Shown here piece after piece: positions 15,357 through 24,500 of a DNA stretch of 64,000 bases (its first letter is position 1; each line of letters opens with the position of its first letter). Location: NCBI GenBank assembly GCA_910583695.1, contig CAJTZL010000002.1, positions 1-64,000 of the forward strand, given 5' to 3'. The notes beneath the pieces were generated by a model that saw nothing but the letters and a program-made list of their open reading frames with translations, did no database searches and was not told the origin of the DNA. The position numbers were made by a program, and so were the translations under genes. Source of the DNA: an uncultured Oscillibacter sp. (GTDB lineage: Bacteria > Bacillota > Clostridia > Oscillospirales > Oscillospiraceae).

Positions 15357-16826
15357 TCAGGCCCTCAGCACCAGCTCCCTGAACATTGCGGCATAGGTCC
15401 GCCAGTCCAGGACCAGGAACAGCCCGCCCGCCAGCGGAATCCTCTCCAGGGTGTCCGCCAATGCCGGAAGAGCATTCATCACAATCAGGAACGCCAGCGC
15501 GGCCAGAACCGCCAAAGACGCCCAGTTTTTGCTGTGCGTTTTCTTGGGGTCCTCCGGTCCGGCGGGGGGCATCAGCGCCGCCCGGAGCAGGAAGCGCCCC
15601 TCCTCGCACTGGCACCGGAAGAGGCCGCCGTACTTCTCCGCCACCTGCTTCACGCTCTGAAGCCCCAGGCCGTGGCCCTCCCGCCGGGGCACGTCCGGCA
15701 GCCCCTCCGGCCCGAAGGGCACCGGCTGGAGGCAGGGATTTTCCACCGAAATCAAGAGCCGCCGGTTCTCCGTCAGCTCCATGGACAGGTAAATCTGCCG
15801 CTGGTCCTCCGGCAGCTCCTGACAGGCGTGGATGGCGTTTTCCAAGGCATTGGCCAGGATGACGCAGAGATCGGTCTCCTCGAAGGGCATCTGCTCCGGC
15901 ACCCGGAGCCTCGTCTCCACAGTGCACCCCACGTTGGCAGCCTGGACAATGCAGGCCGTCAGCACCGCGTTGACCGTGGGGTTGGCGCAGCGGGCGGGCT
16001 CGGTCAGCTCCTCCAGCCCGCCGCTGAGGGAGCGGATATACTGCAAAGCTCCGCTGTTGTCCTCCTGCCGGAGCATGCTCTCCACGGCGGCCAGATGATG
16101 GCGCATGTCGTGGCGGTAAATACGCCCCACCTCGATCTTCTGGCAGAGGGCGTCGTAATCCTGCCGCTGGACTTCCATCAGCCGGACGTTCTCATATATC
16201 CGCATCTGCCGCCAGAGGGAATGGAGAATGGAAAGGTAGGTCAGGGGCATCAGCGCCAGCACCAGCAGCAAGAGCAAAAGGCCCTTCCAGTCAGGCATCG
16301 GCATATCCACGGGGATGGACACCATGACGAGCATCAGATAATAAAGCAGCCCAATGAGAGAAAACAGCCACCAGCCCCGTTCCAGCTTCTGCTGAAGCTC
16401 CTGATAGGGACGGCGCAGGCGCTTCCAGATAAACCACTCCGCCAGGGGAAAGAGGATCAGTCGGCTGAAAAGCATCACCACATACTCGCCTCTCACCAGC
16501 CGGTCCAGCAGGTTCGTCACCTGAATCAACCAAATGCACATGGTGTCCGACAGGCAAAAGAGGAAGAAGAACCTTCCATTCTGGTACTTGGAAATCCAGA
16601 AAAACAGGGCCATGCTGGGCAGTGAACAGGTGAAAAAAATGATATCAATGGGAGACAACCCCAGGACAGCCGCCACCACAAACGTCATCACGCTCATTAT
16701 AACCACACCGGACACGCAGATTGCAATCGTGGTCCGCCAGGGACGGCGCGGCTCAAACAGCAAAAGAAACACAACCAGGACATGCGCCATCACCCAGAGC
16801 TGGGAAATATCCCGCAGAGCCGTCAC
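15357..16826 (-). CDS. GHKL sensor histidine kinase with extra C-terminal membrane segments
   Basis: A 489-residue membrane kinase of the AgrC/LytS-like class. About six N-terminal helices (residues 10-205) form the sensor. A dimerisation helix carries the phospho-acceptor His239 in IYRHDMRHHL. The ATPase domain shows the N box LANALENAIHA and the G box GHGLGLQSV. After the ATPase domain (ends near residue 428) there is an unusual extra hydrophobic part, ASLAVLAALAFLIVMNALPA and GGLFLVLDWRTYAAMF, not normal for this class. Its start overlaps the stop of the response regulator gene by four bases. Confidence 0.9.
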   Translation of the reverse strand: MTALRDISQLWVMAHVLVVFLLLFEPRRPWRTTIAICVSGVVIMSVMTFVVAAVLGLSPIDIIFFTCSLPSMALFFWISKYQNGRFFFLFCLSDTMCIWLIQVTNLLDRLVRGEYVVMLFSRLILFPLAEWFIWKRLRRPYQELQQKLERGWWLFSLIGLLYYLMLVMVSIPVDMPMPDWKGLLLLLLVLALMPLTYLSILHSLWRQMRIYENVRLMEVQRQDYDALCQKIEVGRIYRHDMRHHLAAVESMLRQEDNSGALQYIRSLSGGLEELTEPARCANPTVNAVLTACIVQAANVGCTVETRLRVPEQMPFEETDLCVILANALENAIHACQELPEDQRQIYLSMELTENRRLLISVENPCLQPVPFGPEGLPDVPRREGHGLGLQSVKQVAEKYGGLFRCQCEEGRFLLRAALMPPAGPEDPKKTHSKNWASLAVLAALAFLIVMNALPALADTLERIPLAGGLFLVLDWRTYAAMFRELVLRA

Positions 16827-17572
16827 AGTGTCTCACCTCCCGAGGCGTTCAGCCAGAACTCGCTCCACCGCTGCTTTGCCAGGGCCGCCAGCCCCCGGGC
16901 CAGGGGAACCCGGGTCCCGCCGTCCATGCGGAGAAATCCCCGTTCCACGGCAGTGACATAAAACAGGTTCACCGCGAAGCTGGCCCCGCAGAGGAAGAAT
17001 TGCGGGGCCGCCAGCAGCTGCGCCGTCTCCTTCTGGAAGGGGCTGCGCACTGTCACGCTGTCCAGGCTGGTCCCGTCCGCCAGATGGTAGCGCACCGCCC
17101 GTCCCGTCAGCTCCGCGTAGATGATCTCATCCAGCCGTATCCGTTCCAGTCCATCCTTCGTGCGGACCGTCACACAGGCAGCCCGCTGCTTTTCCAGCGC
17201 CGCCACAGCCTGGTCCAGCACCTGGAAGAGCTTGTCCGGCTCCGCCGGCTTCATGAGGTAGTAGAAAGCCCTGGCTGCATAGGAGTCCACGGCGTACTCC
17301 GGGGAGATGGTCAGATAGATGATGGCCCCGCCGCTGTACAACTCCCGCAGACGCACGCCCAAGTCTATGCCGCTGAGCTCCGGCATCACGATGTCCAGCA
17401 CGTAGAGGTCAAAGCCGCCGCACTCCTCCGCCGCCGCCAGCAGATCCTGGCCAGAGGAAAAAACTGACAATTTCACCGCCAGGGCGGGCCGTGCCGCCGC
17501 ATACGCCCGCAACAGGCCGCCAACCGCCGTCCTCTGCTCCGCCTCGTCGTCGCATAGCGCCAGCCTGATCAT
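16823..17572 (-). CDS. LytTR-type response regulator
   Basis: A 249-residue DNA-binding response regulator. The receiver domain has the acidic pair CDDE near residues 7-10 and the phosphorylation site Asp60 in LYVLDIVMPELSG. The C-terminal LytTR domain (about 140-249) includes RIRLDEIIYAELTGRAVRYH, FFLCGASFAVNLFYV and VPLARG. The start at 17572 follows GAGGGGAG; a longer frame begins without a good binding site. It is co-transcribed with the kinase gene that follows it, from a promoter at 17662-17691. No agrB/agrD-type signal genes are adjacent. Confidence 0.92.
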   Translation of the reverse strand: MIRLALCDDEAEQRTAVGGLLRAYAAARPALAVKLSVFSSGQDLLAAAEECGGFDLYVLDIVMPELSGIDLGVRLRELYSGGAIIYLTISPEYAVDSYAARAFYYLMKPAEPDKLFQVLDQAVAALEKQRAACVTVRTKDGLERIRLDEIIYAELTGRAVRYHLADGTSLDSVTVRSPFQKETAQLLAAPQFFLCGASFAVNLFYVTAVERGFLRMDGGTRVPLARGLAALAKQRWSEFWLNASGGETL

Positions 17573-17661
17573 GTGCGCTCCCCTCTCTTTTTGCAAATTC
17601 CGCGCAAAATCAAACCAAATTTACGCAAAGTATCAAATCTGAGTTTTTTCCTGCTATACTG

Positions 17662-17691
17662 ACCATAGCACGCCCTCCCCGAATTTGTCAA
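17662..17691 (-). promoter_or_regulatory. Promoter of the LytTR two-component system
   Basis: Minus strand TTGACA, 18 bases, TATGGT. The leader of about 85 bases contains three GCAAA motifs (17592, 17604, 17625 region) that might be part of a LytTR-binding array; this is weak. Confidence 0.6.
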
Positions 17692-17807
17692 GCCGTTTGA
17701 GAGCGGTCCCTGCAAAAGAACCGCGCGCGTCTCTTTTTTGACGCAGGTCATTCCACAATCTGGAAATCGCCCTGCGCCGTTCGTTTCCGGAGAAAGGAAG
17801 GCCCCAG

Positions 17808-18047
17808 ATGAAAGCAGGCGTCCCCCTCCAGCACCTGGGAGAGACGGCAAAAGCCCGGACCCTCCGCAAGCCCATGACCGGCTATAACGTCTGGCCGGCA
17901 CAGCGCTGCCCCGCCTTCACCGTGCGGACGGTAGGGCTGGCCTGCAGCAGCGGCTGCTGGTTCTGCCGGTACGCCAATTTCCATCTCCGGGAGCACCGCT
18001 CTTTGGAGGTGGGAGTCTGCTGCTGGCCGAAGCTGCAGTCCGACTGA
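17808..18047 (+). CDS. Small cysteine-rich protein, function unknown
   Basis: A 79-residue reading frame with AAGGAAGG nine bases before its ATG. It is the only plus-strand frame in the gap between two minus-strand regulator genes and stops two bases before the end of the XRE gene. The second half is striking: RCPAFTVRTVGLACSSGCWF then CRYANFHL, and GVCCWP near the end, giving six cysteines including CSSGCWFC. There is no signal peptide or membrane segment. The cysteine pattern suggests metal or Fe-S binding. I cannot name a family. It is divergent from the two-component operon and may be linked to it. Confidence 0.6.
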   Translation: MKAGVPLQHLGETAKARTLRKPMTGYNVWPAQRCPAFTVRTVGLACSSGCWFCRYANFHLREHRSLEVGVCCWPKLQSD

Positions 18048-18048
18048 C

Positions 18049-18396
18049 TCATTCGCTGAGCTTCAGCCTCCGCAGATTCTCTTTCAGCGTGCGGATGGTC
18101 TCCGTGATGACCTTCAGCTCCAGGTGGGAGCAGTCCGACAGGATGTGGGCCGCCTCCGTTTCAAAAACGGAACGGGAGGCGGGCAGGCTGTCGCAGAGGA
18201 GCTGGTCCACAGTCACCTCCAGGGCGTTGGCCACGCTGACCAGGGTGGGCAGGCTGAGCTTGGTCGCCCCCCGTTCAATATGGGAGATATTGGACGGCTC
18301 CTGGCCGGACATCTCCGCCAGCGTCTGCTGGGTCAGCCCCCGCTCCTTCCGCAGGCGGCGGATGCGCACGCCGATGGCCCGGTAGTCAAGCTCCAT
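18049..18396 (-). CDS. XRE-family repressor, probable regulator of the pilus operon
   Basis: A 115-residue DNA-binding protein. The helix-turn-helix covers residues 5-62: IGVRIRRLRKERGLTQQTLA, EMSGQEPSNISHIERGATKL, SLPTLVSVANALEVTVDQLL. The C-terminal part is helical (SDCSHLELKVITETIRTLKENL), likely for dimerisation. AAGGAGG precedes the ATG at 18396; the longer frame upstream lacks a binding site. It is transcribed away from the giant pilus operon, and two identical 17-bp palindromes lie in the shared promoter region. The layout is that of an autoregulated repressor that also controls the divergent operon. Confidence 0.88.
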   Translation of the reverse strand: MELDYRAIGVRIRRLRKERGLTQQTLAEMSGQEPSNISHIERGATKLSLPTLVSVANALEVTVDQLLCDSLPASRSVFETEAAHILSDCSHLELKVITETIRTLKENLRRLKLSE

Positions 18397-18458
18397 AAGC
18401 GCCCTCCTCCTTACATTGCAGCTTTCCGCAATGTTTTCCACTTTTTTCAGTAAAGTGA

Positions 18459-18487
18459 TTGTATATCCGAATCGGATATGTTAAAAT
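18459..18487 (+). promoter_or_regulatory. Promoter of the type IV pilus operon
   Basis: TTGTAT, 17 bases, TAAAAT. The spacer is filled by palindrome 1 (18463-18479), and palindrome 2 (18495-18511) covers the expected transcription start near 18494, so repressor binding would block it. Confidence 0.72.
18463..18479. promoter_or_regulatory. XRE operator, site 1
   Basis: ATATCCGAATCGGATAT: 8-bp perfect inverted arms around one central base. The identical 17-bp sequence recurs at 18495-18511, 32 bp away centre to centre, about three helical turns. Confidence 0.85.
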
Positions 18488-18494
18488 GCTCTAG

Positions 18495-18511
18495 ATATCC
18501 GAATCGGATAT
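18495..18511. promoter_or_regulatory. XRE operator, site 2
   Basis: Exact copy of the site 1 palindrome (ATATCCGAATCGGATAT), placed at the start of the pilus transcript. Together the pair would allow cooperative binding of two dimers on the same DNA face. Confidence 0.85.
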
Positions 18512-18556
18512 ATATTCAAGTTTCCGCCGTCAGGCGCAGTGCATTGAGGTATGGTC

Positions 18557-21500
18557 ATGACCGAACACATGGAAAACAGAAGAACCCGCGGCTTCTCCCT
18601 GGTGGAGACCCTGGCGGTGGTGGCGATCCTGGCAATCCTGCTGAGCCTCTCCGCCGTGGCGGCGGCCTACTACCGGGACTATCTCAAAATCACCGAGCTG
18701 GACAACGCCGCCCGGGAAATCTACATGGCCGCAGAGAACCGGGCCGTGCTGCTGGACGGCGGCGGCCAGCTGGACAGCGCCCTGGGCGTCTCCCCTCTGG
18801 CCGGGGACGGAACTCCGGCCCAGCCCATCCACATCACCAAAGAGGCCGCCGCCGACAGGGGACTGCTGACCGCCGGGGCCATTGACCCCGCCCTGCTGGA
18901 GGGAGATTTTTATCTCTTTTACGACGCCGCCAGCGGAGCCGTCACGGACGTGTTCTACGCGGAGCAGGACATCCACTATATGGACCAGTCCAGCCCCACT
19001 GCCTTTCTGGATGCCTGGAGTCAGGCGTCCAGGGACGACCGGATGCGCCCCGGCGATGCGGGCCCCATGCTGGGGTACTACGGCGGCGAACAGGCGGAGC
19101 GGGAGGACTATACCCCCCTGCCCGCGCCGGAGGTCCTGGTGGAGGTCGAAAACGCGGACCGGCTGACGGTCAAGGTCACGTTCCTCATTCCCGAGGCCGC
19201 CCGGAAGCTGATGGGCGGTTATGACGAGTCCAAGCTGAACGCCAACACCCACCGGACCGTCACGCTGAGCTATCCCGGCCGGGACCCCGTTACGCTGTAT
19301 GACAGCTCCGGCGGCAATTCCGGCCATGCCTCCTATTCTCCCATCAATACCTCTCCCTATTACAACCGCGTCATCTTCCGGGAGGAAACCATTGCCAGCG
19401 GCAGGGTCTCCTACACCTGGGTGCTGGACGAACTGGACACCAATCCGGCCCAGGACAACGGTCGCCATTTCCGGCAGCTTTTCGCCGCCGGCCTTGACGC
19501 GGCCCCTCCCTGCGGCGGGGACTTCACCGTCACCGCCGAAATCAAGCTGTCCGCCCCCGGCCGCCGGTCCGCCTCCGCCTCCGGCTCCGACACGGGCAAC
19601 AGCCTGTTTGCTGAGCAAAGCGGCGGGACTGCCGCCCGGCTGGAAAACCTGCGCCATCTCCAAAATCTGGACGCAAAGACCTCCGCTGTCGGAGGCAAGA
19701 CCTCCGCCATACTGCTGGCGGACATTGACTGCTGCGGCAGACAGGCCCGGGCGCCCTACGGCCTCTATGCCTTCAGGCCCATCGACAACCGGGAGCTCCG
19801 CTCCTTCGACGGCGGCTGGACCGCCGGGGACGGGGAAAACCGGCGGAACGAAATCACAGACCTTCTGGTGACGGAGGAAAGCGCCCAGGGAAAGCCCGGC
19901 GCGGGGCTCTTTGCCACCACCTATGGCTCCGCTCCGGCGGACCCCGTCAAATTCACCGGCATATACCTGACGGACGCCGTGGTAAGCGCCGCAAAGCCCG
20001 CCGGGGCTCTGGTGGGCTGCGCCGGGGCGGAAAACCGGTTCCAGGATATCCGCGTGGTCAACGGGCAGATCATCTGCACGGACAGCCGTCCCGCAAGTGC
20101 CGCCGCAGGCGGCGTCGTCGGCGGCGGCACCTACCAGTCCTCCCAGGCGACGGACGGCATCTCCTATTACAGCGCCAAAAACCAGCACTTCCAGCGGGTC
20201 TATGCCGTCAACACCTCCGCTGCCTGCGCCGCCGGAGCCGCCGGGGGCATTGCCGGCAGAATCGGCGGCGAATCCGAGTACATAAGCTGCCGGGTCTATT
20301 GGGAGCCGGAGGAGGGCCAGCAGGATCTCCGCAGTCTCCTGGGCAGCGATACCACACAATACCGCTATCAGATCACCGGCCATTACGCGGGCGGACTGGC
20401 GGGCCACTTTGACAGGACCGCATACGCCACCAGCGGAAAGGACGCTTTTACGGTTCGGAAGAGCTTTGCGTCCTCCATGGTAAACGGGACGCGCTACACC
20501 GGCGGGCTGCTGGGCGGCTCCATGTCCGTAAAGATCAGCCTTCAGGACTCTTACGCCGACTGCTACCTGACCGGCGGTCAGGCGGCGGGCCTGATCGGAA
20601 ATACCACCCACGATACCCAAATCGTCAACTGCTACGCCGCCGGTTTTATCGGCATGAAGGAGACCTCCAAGGCCGCCGGACTGTGCCTGGGGCCCGTGCA
20701 GATTACCGCCGAAAACACCTACTCCGTCATGTCCTATCCCGGCGTCTCCGAGAACTCCATCATATTCCCCCTGGTGGAGACCGCCGGCACCAGCGAATTG
20801 CAGAACACCTATTATCTGAGGGAATCCATTCCTTCCGCCGATCCGGAGGATGGAACGGGAGTATCCTACGACAAGATGTCCGGCAGGGATTTCGCCGCGG
20901 TGATGGGCGGCCTCTTCGAGTTCAAAAGCGTCAGCTCCGGCACCGCCGCCCAGAGCTCCAATCCCTATAACCTCCAGGAGAAACAGAATCTGACGAAGTA
21001 CAGCTTCCCCGGCTTGAAGGTCCTTCCCCACTACGGGGACTGGATCGCCTACTTCAAGGAACCCAGCCTGGTCTATTATGAGCAGGACAGCACGGGAAAA
21101 ATCGGCTTCTCCGGCGGCAACGCCCGCGAACTCATCGGCAGGCTGGAGGACGACAAACAGATCGCCATCAAAACCGATGGCTACGCCGTGGCCCTGCTGA
21201 AAAAGGACCTGCCCGCCGGCGGCCGCTTCCAGGTTGCATACACCACCTTGAAAGAGGATGGAACAGGCGGAACGCCGGAAACCTATACCTACGTCACCGG
21301 CATGCCCTCCGGACCCAAGGAAATCCGGCTCCTGGAGGCCGTCTGGGAACGGCAGGAGGGCGGCGGAACGGTTCTGGACCAGTACTGGCTGGCTCCCCTG
21401 CCCACCGAGCTGGTGATCGGGGCCCTGACGGACTCCGGTAGCGGCAGGGACTTCCAGGCTCTCACCAGCAAAGACTTCTATCAGTATCTCTTCTTCACGA

Positions 21501-24500
21501 CCGACATCCCGCTGGAAAGCGCCGGCGGCGGTTTTGCCTCCGGCGAGTACTTCTACAATCCCCATTTCGCCGAGACGGTAAAGCCCCATGTCCCGGCGGA
21601 GGACGGAACGCCCCTCATCGACTGGGATGCGGTTTCCGGGAACCCCGGAGAGATCGTCCATCAGTACATCACCCGGACGCTGATCCCCGGGACCCGCCCG
21701 GTCAGCGTCAGCGTCCGCACGCCCCGGCACTTCTTCCATCTGAGCCGGTATGAGGACTATTACAACAACCCCCGCCTCTCCTTCCAGCAGGGACTGCGCC
21801 TGGACGGCGGCGAGAACGTGTACACCGGCTACCGAAACGTCCAGGGGTACGACCTGCTCCGCCACGACGGCCGGGGCTTCCAGCTCCAATCTCCCACCGG
21901 CACCCAGGCCGACCCCTTCCTGGGGAGCTATAACGGCAACTGCCTGCCCATCCGGCGAATCGCCTTTGAGATTCCCAAGAACGACCGGAACCGGGTCTGC
22001 GCGGGCCTCTTCGGCAGCTCCGGCGGCACGCTGCAAAACATCGTCTACAGCCTGAACCCGTCGGAAGCGGAACCGCCCGGCGGCGCGGAACAGAAGAACG
22101 ACCCCCGGTCCATCATCTTCTACAGCAGTGAGAAGGACACCTACCTGGGGGCCCTGGCGGGGCTCAACACCCTGACCGGCAAAATCACAAACTGCGCCGT
22201 GGAGGGCGTCAACCTCACCACCCAGATCTACAGCACCCAAATCTACATTGGCGGCCTGTGCGGAATGAACGCGGGGCTGATCCAAAACTCCGCCGCCGAG
22301 TCCGCCTATCTCCACGTGGACGCCTCCAACTACGGCAGGGCCTGCGCGGGCGGCCTGACGGGCTCCAACTCCGGCCAGATTCACACGTCCTACGCCGTGG
22401 GGCGGCTGGCCGCCAATGCGTCCCAGGACAACGCCCCCGTCCTTCTGGCGGGATTCGCGGGCGTGAACTCCGGCAGCATTTCCAGCTCCTATTCCGCCAT
22501 GGACCTGAAGACCGACGGCGTAAATGCCTCGGCCTACGGCTTCTGCGGCCCCTCCAGCAGCGGGCGGCTGGCCGGAACCTTCTATCTCAACGACGGCAAC
22601 TTCTCCTACCGGGGAGAGGAATTTCTGGCCAGCTTCGAGGACGGCGGAAACGCCCAGCCCGTCTCCTACATCGGCCTGACGGCGGAAACGCCGCCGGTCT
22701 CCGGCATGGACACCCTGGGCGGCAAGGACCCGGAGCGCATCTTCCCCTACCCCACCGGCGTGAAAAAGGACGGAGCCTCTCACCACTACGGCGGCTGGCC
22801 CAAGCCCTTGAATCTGGGCAACATGGGCGTGTACTACTGGGAGGAGCTCCGGCTTCCCGGGCAGGCTCCCTCCTACCACGTCAGTCTGCTGGCGGTGGAC
22901 CCCGGAGAGAACGCGGCGGCCCCCAAAACCGTCTCCAAGCTCTCCACCCTCTCCACCGCCCACGACCAGAGGGGCGAGGTGGTCCGCTTCGGCTACGGCA
23001 TCTACAACAGGCGCAGCTCCAATTCCGCCGTTCTCACCACGGTGACGCTGGCCGATACTCCCTATCCGCTTCTCTATGCCCACAGCGAGGAGGACAGCGG
23101 CGTCAAGTTTGACCAGGGGCTGTATGAAACTCTGGAGCTCCAGAAGCTGGAGGGCCGCAACGCGGCCGACAAGCTGGTGGACGACGAGCTGGCCCGGCTG
23201 ATGACCTACGAGCTGGACAAGGAGGGCAAGACGCAGTTTGCGTTCCACTCCTTCCATACCTACGGCCAGAACGAAAACCGGGACGGCGGCCAGGGCGGCC
23301 TGTACCCCGGCAGCTCCTCCTCCGCGCCCAACGGCACCCTGACCCTGCACCAGGGCGGCAACCAGGAAGTCACCATCACCTTTGCCCTGAACCCCTTGTT
23401 TGCCGACGCCCTGGCGGTGGAGCTGCCAAAGGACGGCGGCAAATGGTCCGCCGCGTCCCAGGACGTCCCGGTCTTTGCCCGGACCGCCGATGGGAAGCTC
23501 TCCGGCAAAACCCCCGGCAGCGGCGAGGACGTTCCCTACGGCGTCCGGTCCATCGACCAGCTCCAGTTCATCGACTGGAACCTCGTGGACCGGGGCGTCG
23601 ATACCGTGCTGGAATTGAAGGGAGCGGAGGCGCGCGGCATTGCCAGCTTCCCCTACCTGTCCTCCAGCGATCATACCGGAAAGTACCATTGGAAGCAGAG
23701 CTACGACATCAAGGGGGAAACGCGGGCGGACGGGACCTACAAAACCTACTCCCCCATTGCCGAGTACTACGACACCACCAATACCAACGAAAACCGCGGA
23801 TACCTGGACGGATGGTTCGGCGGGGTCTACGACGGCAGCAGCTATGTCATCGAAAACGTCAATATCCAGGGAAGCACAGCCTCCTGCGCGGGCCTCTTCG
23901 GCGTGGTGTACAACGGGACGCTGAAAAACATTGTTCTCTACTCCTCCAGCGGAGAGAGCTATGTAAAAAGCGTCTACGACGAAAAAACGTCCAGCCAGTG
24001 GTACGCCATCGGAGCCCTGGCGGGTGTGGCGGCCTCCCACAATGCGGACGGAACGCCCGGTGAAACCGCCGTGGAAAACTGCGCCGTTTCCGGTTATCAA
24101 ATTGAGGTGAAGAGCTACACGGCAAAGTCCTCGCAAACCTGGGGCGGCGTCGGTGTCGGCGGTCTGCTGGGCCTGTCCAACATGTCCCTGTCCGGCTGTA
24201 CCGCCAATACCGGAATCCTCCTGGCAAACGGAACCGTAGCCAACGACAACATCCGCACCGGCGGACTGGTGGGCTCCTGCCAGGGCAGCATCAAAAACTG
24301 TTACGCCGGCGGTTCCATCTCCCTGGGTGAAAACAGTGACATCAGCATGGGCCAAAAAGGCATCTATATCGGCGGCATTGTGGGAGGCAGTTACATGAAG
24401 CCCCTCCAGATCGGGTCAAACACAAACCGGACCATCGGTTTCGTGGACGATCCCGGAACAGCCTTCGACCCCACAAAGGGCTGGACCAACAACGAACTGA

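Noticed and set aside
18530..24355. 1,941-codon open frame on the minus strand opposite the giant prepilin-like gene
   Set aside because: It is the antisense frame of a GC-rich coding strand. Its product is Gly/Val/Gln-rich without motifs, and the sense frame has a signal, repeats, a promoter and a ribosome binding site.
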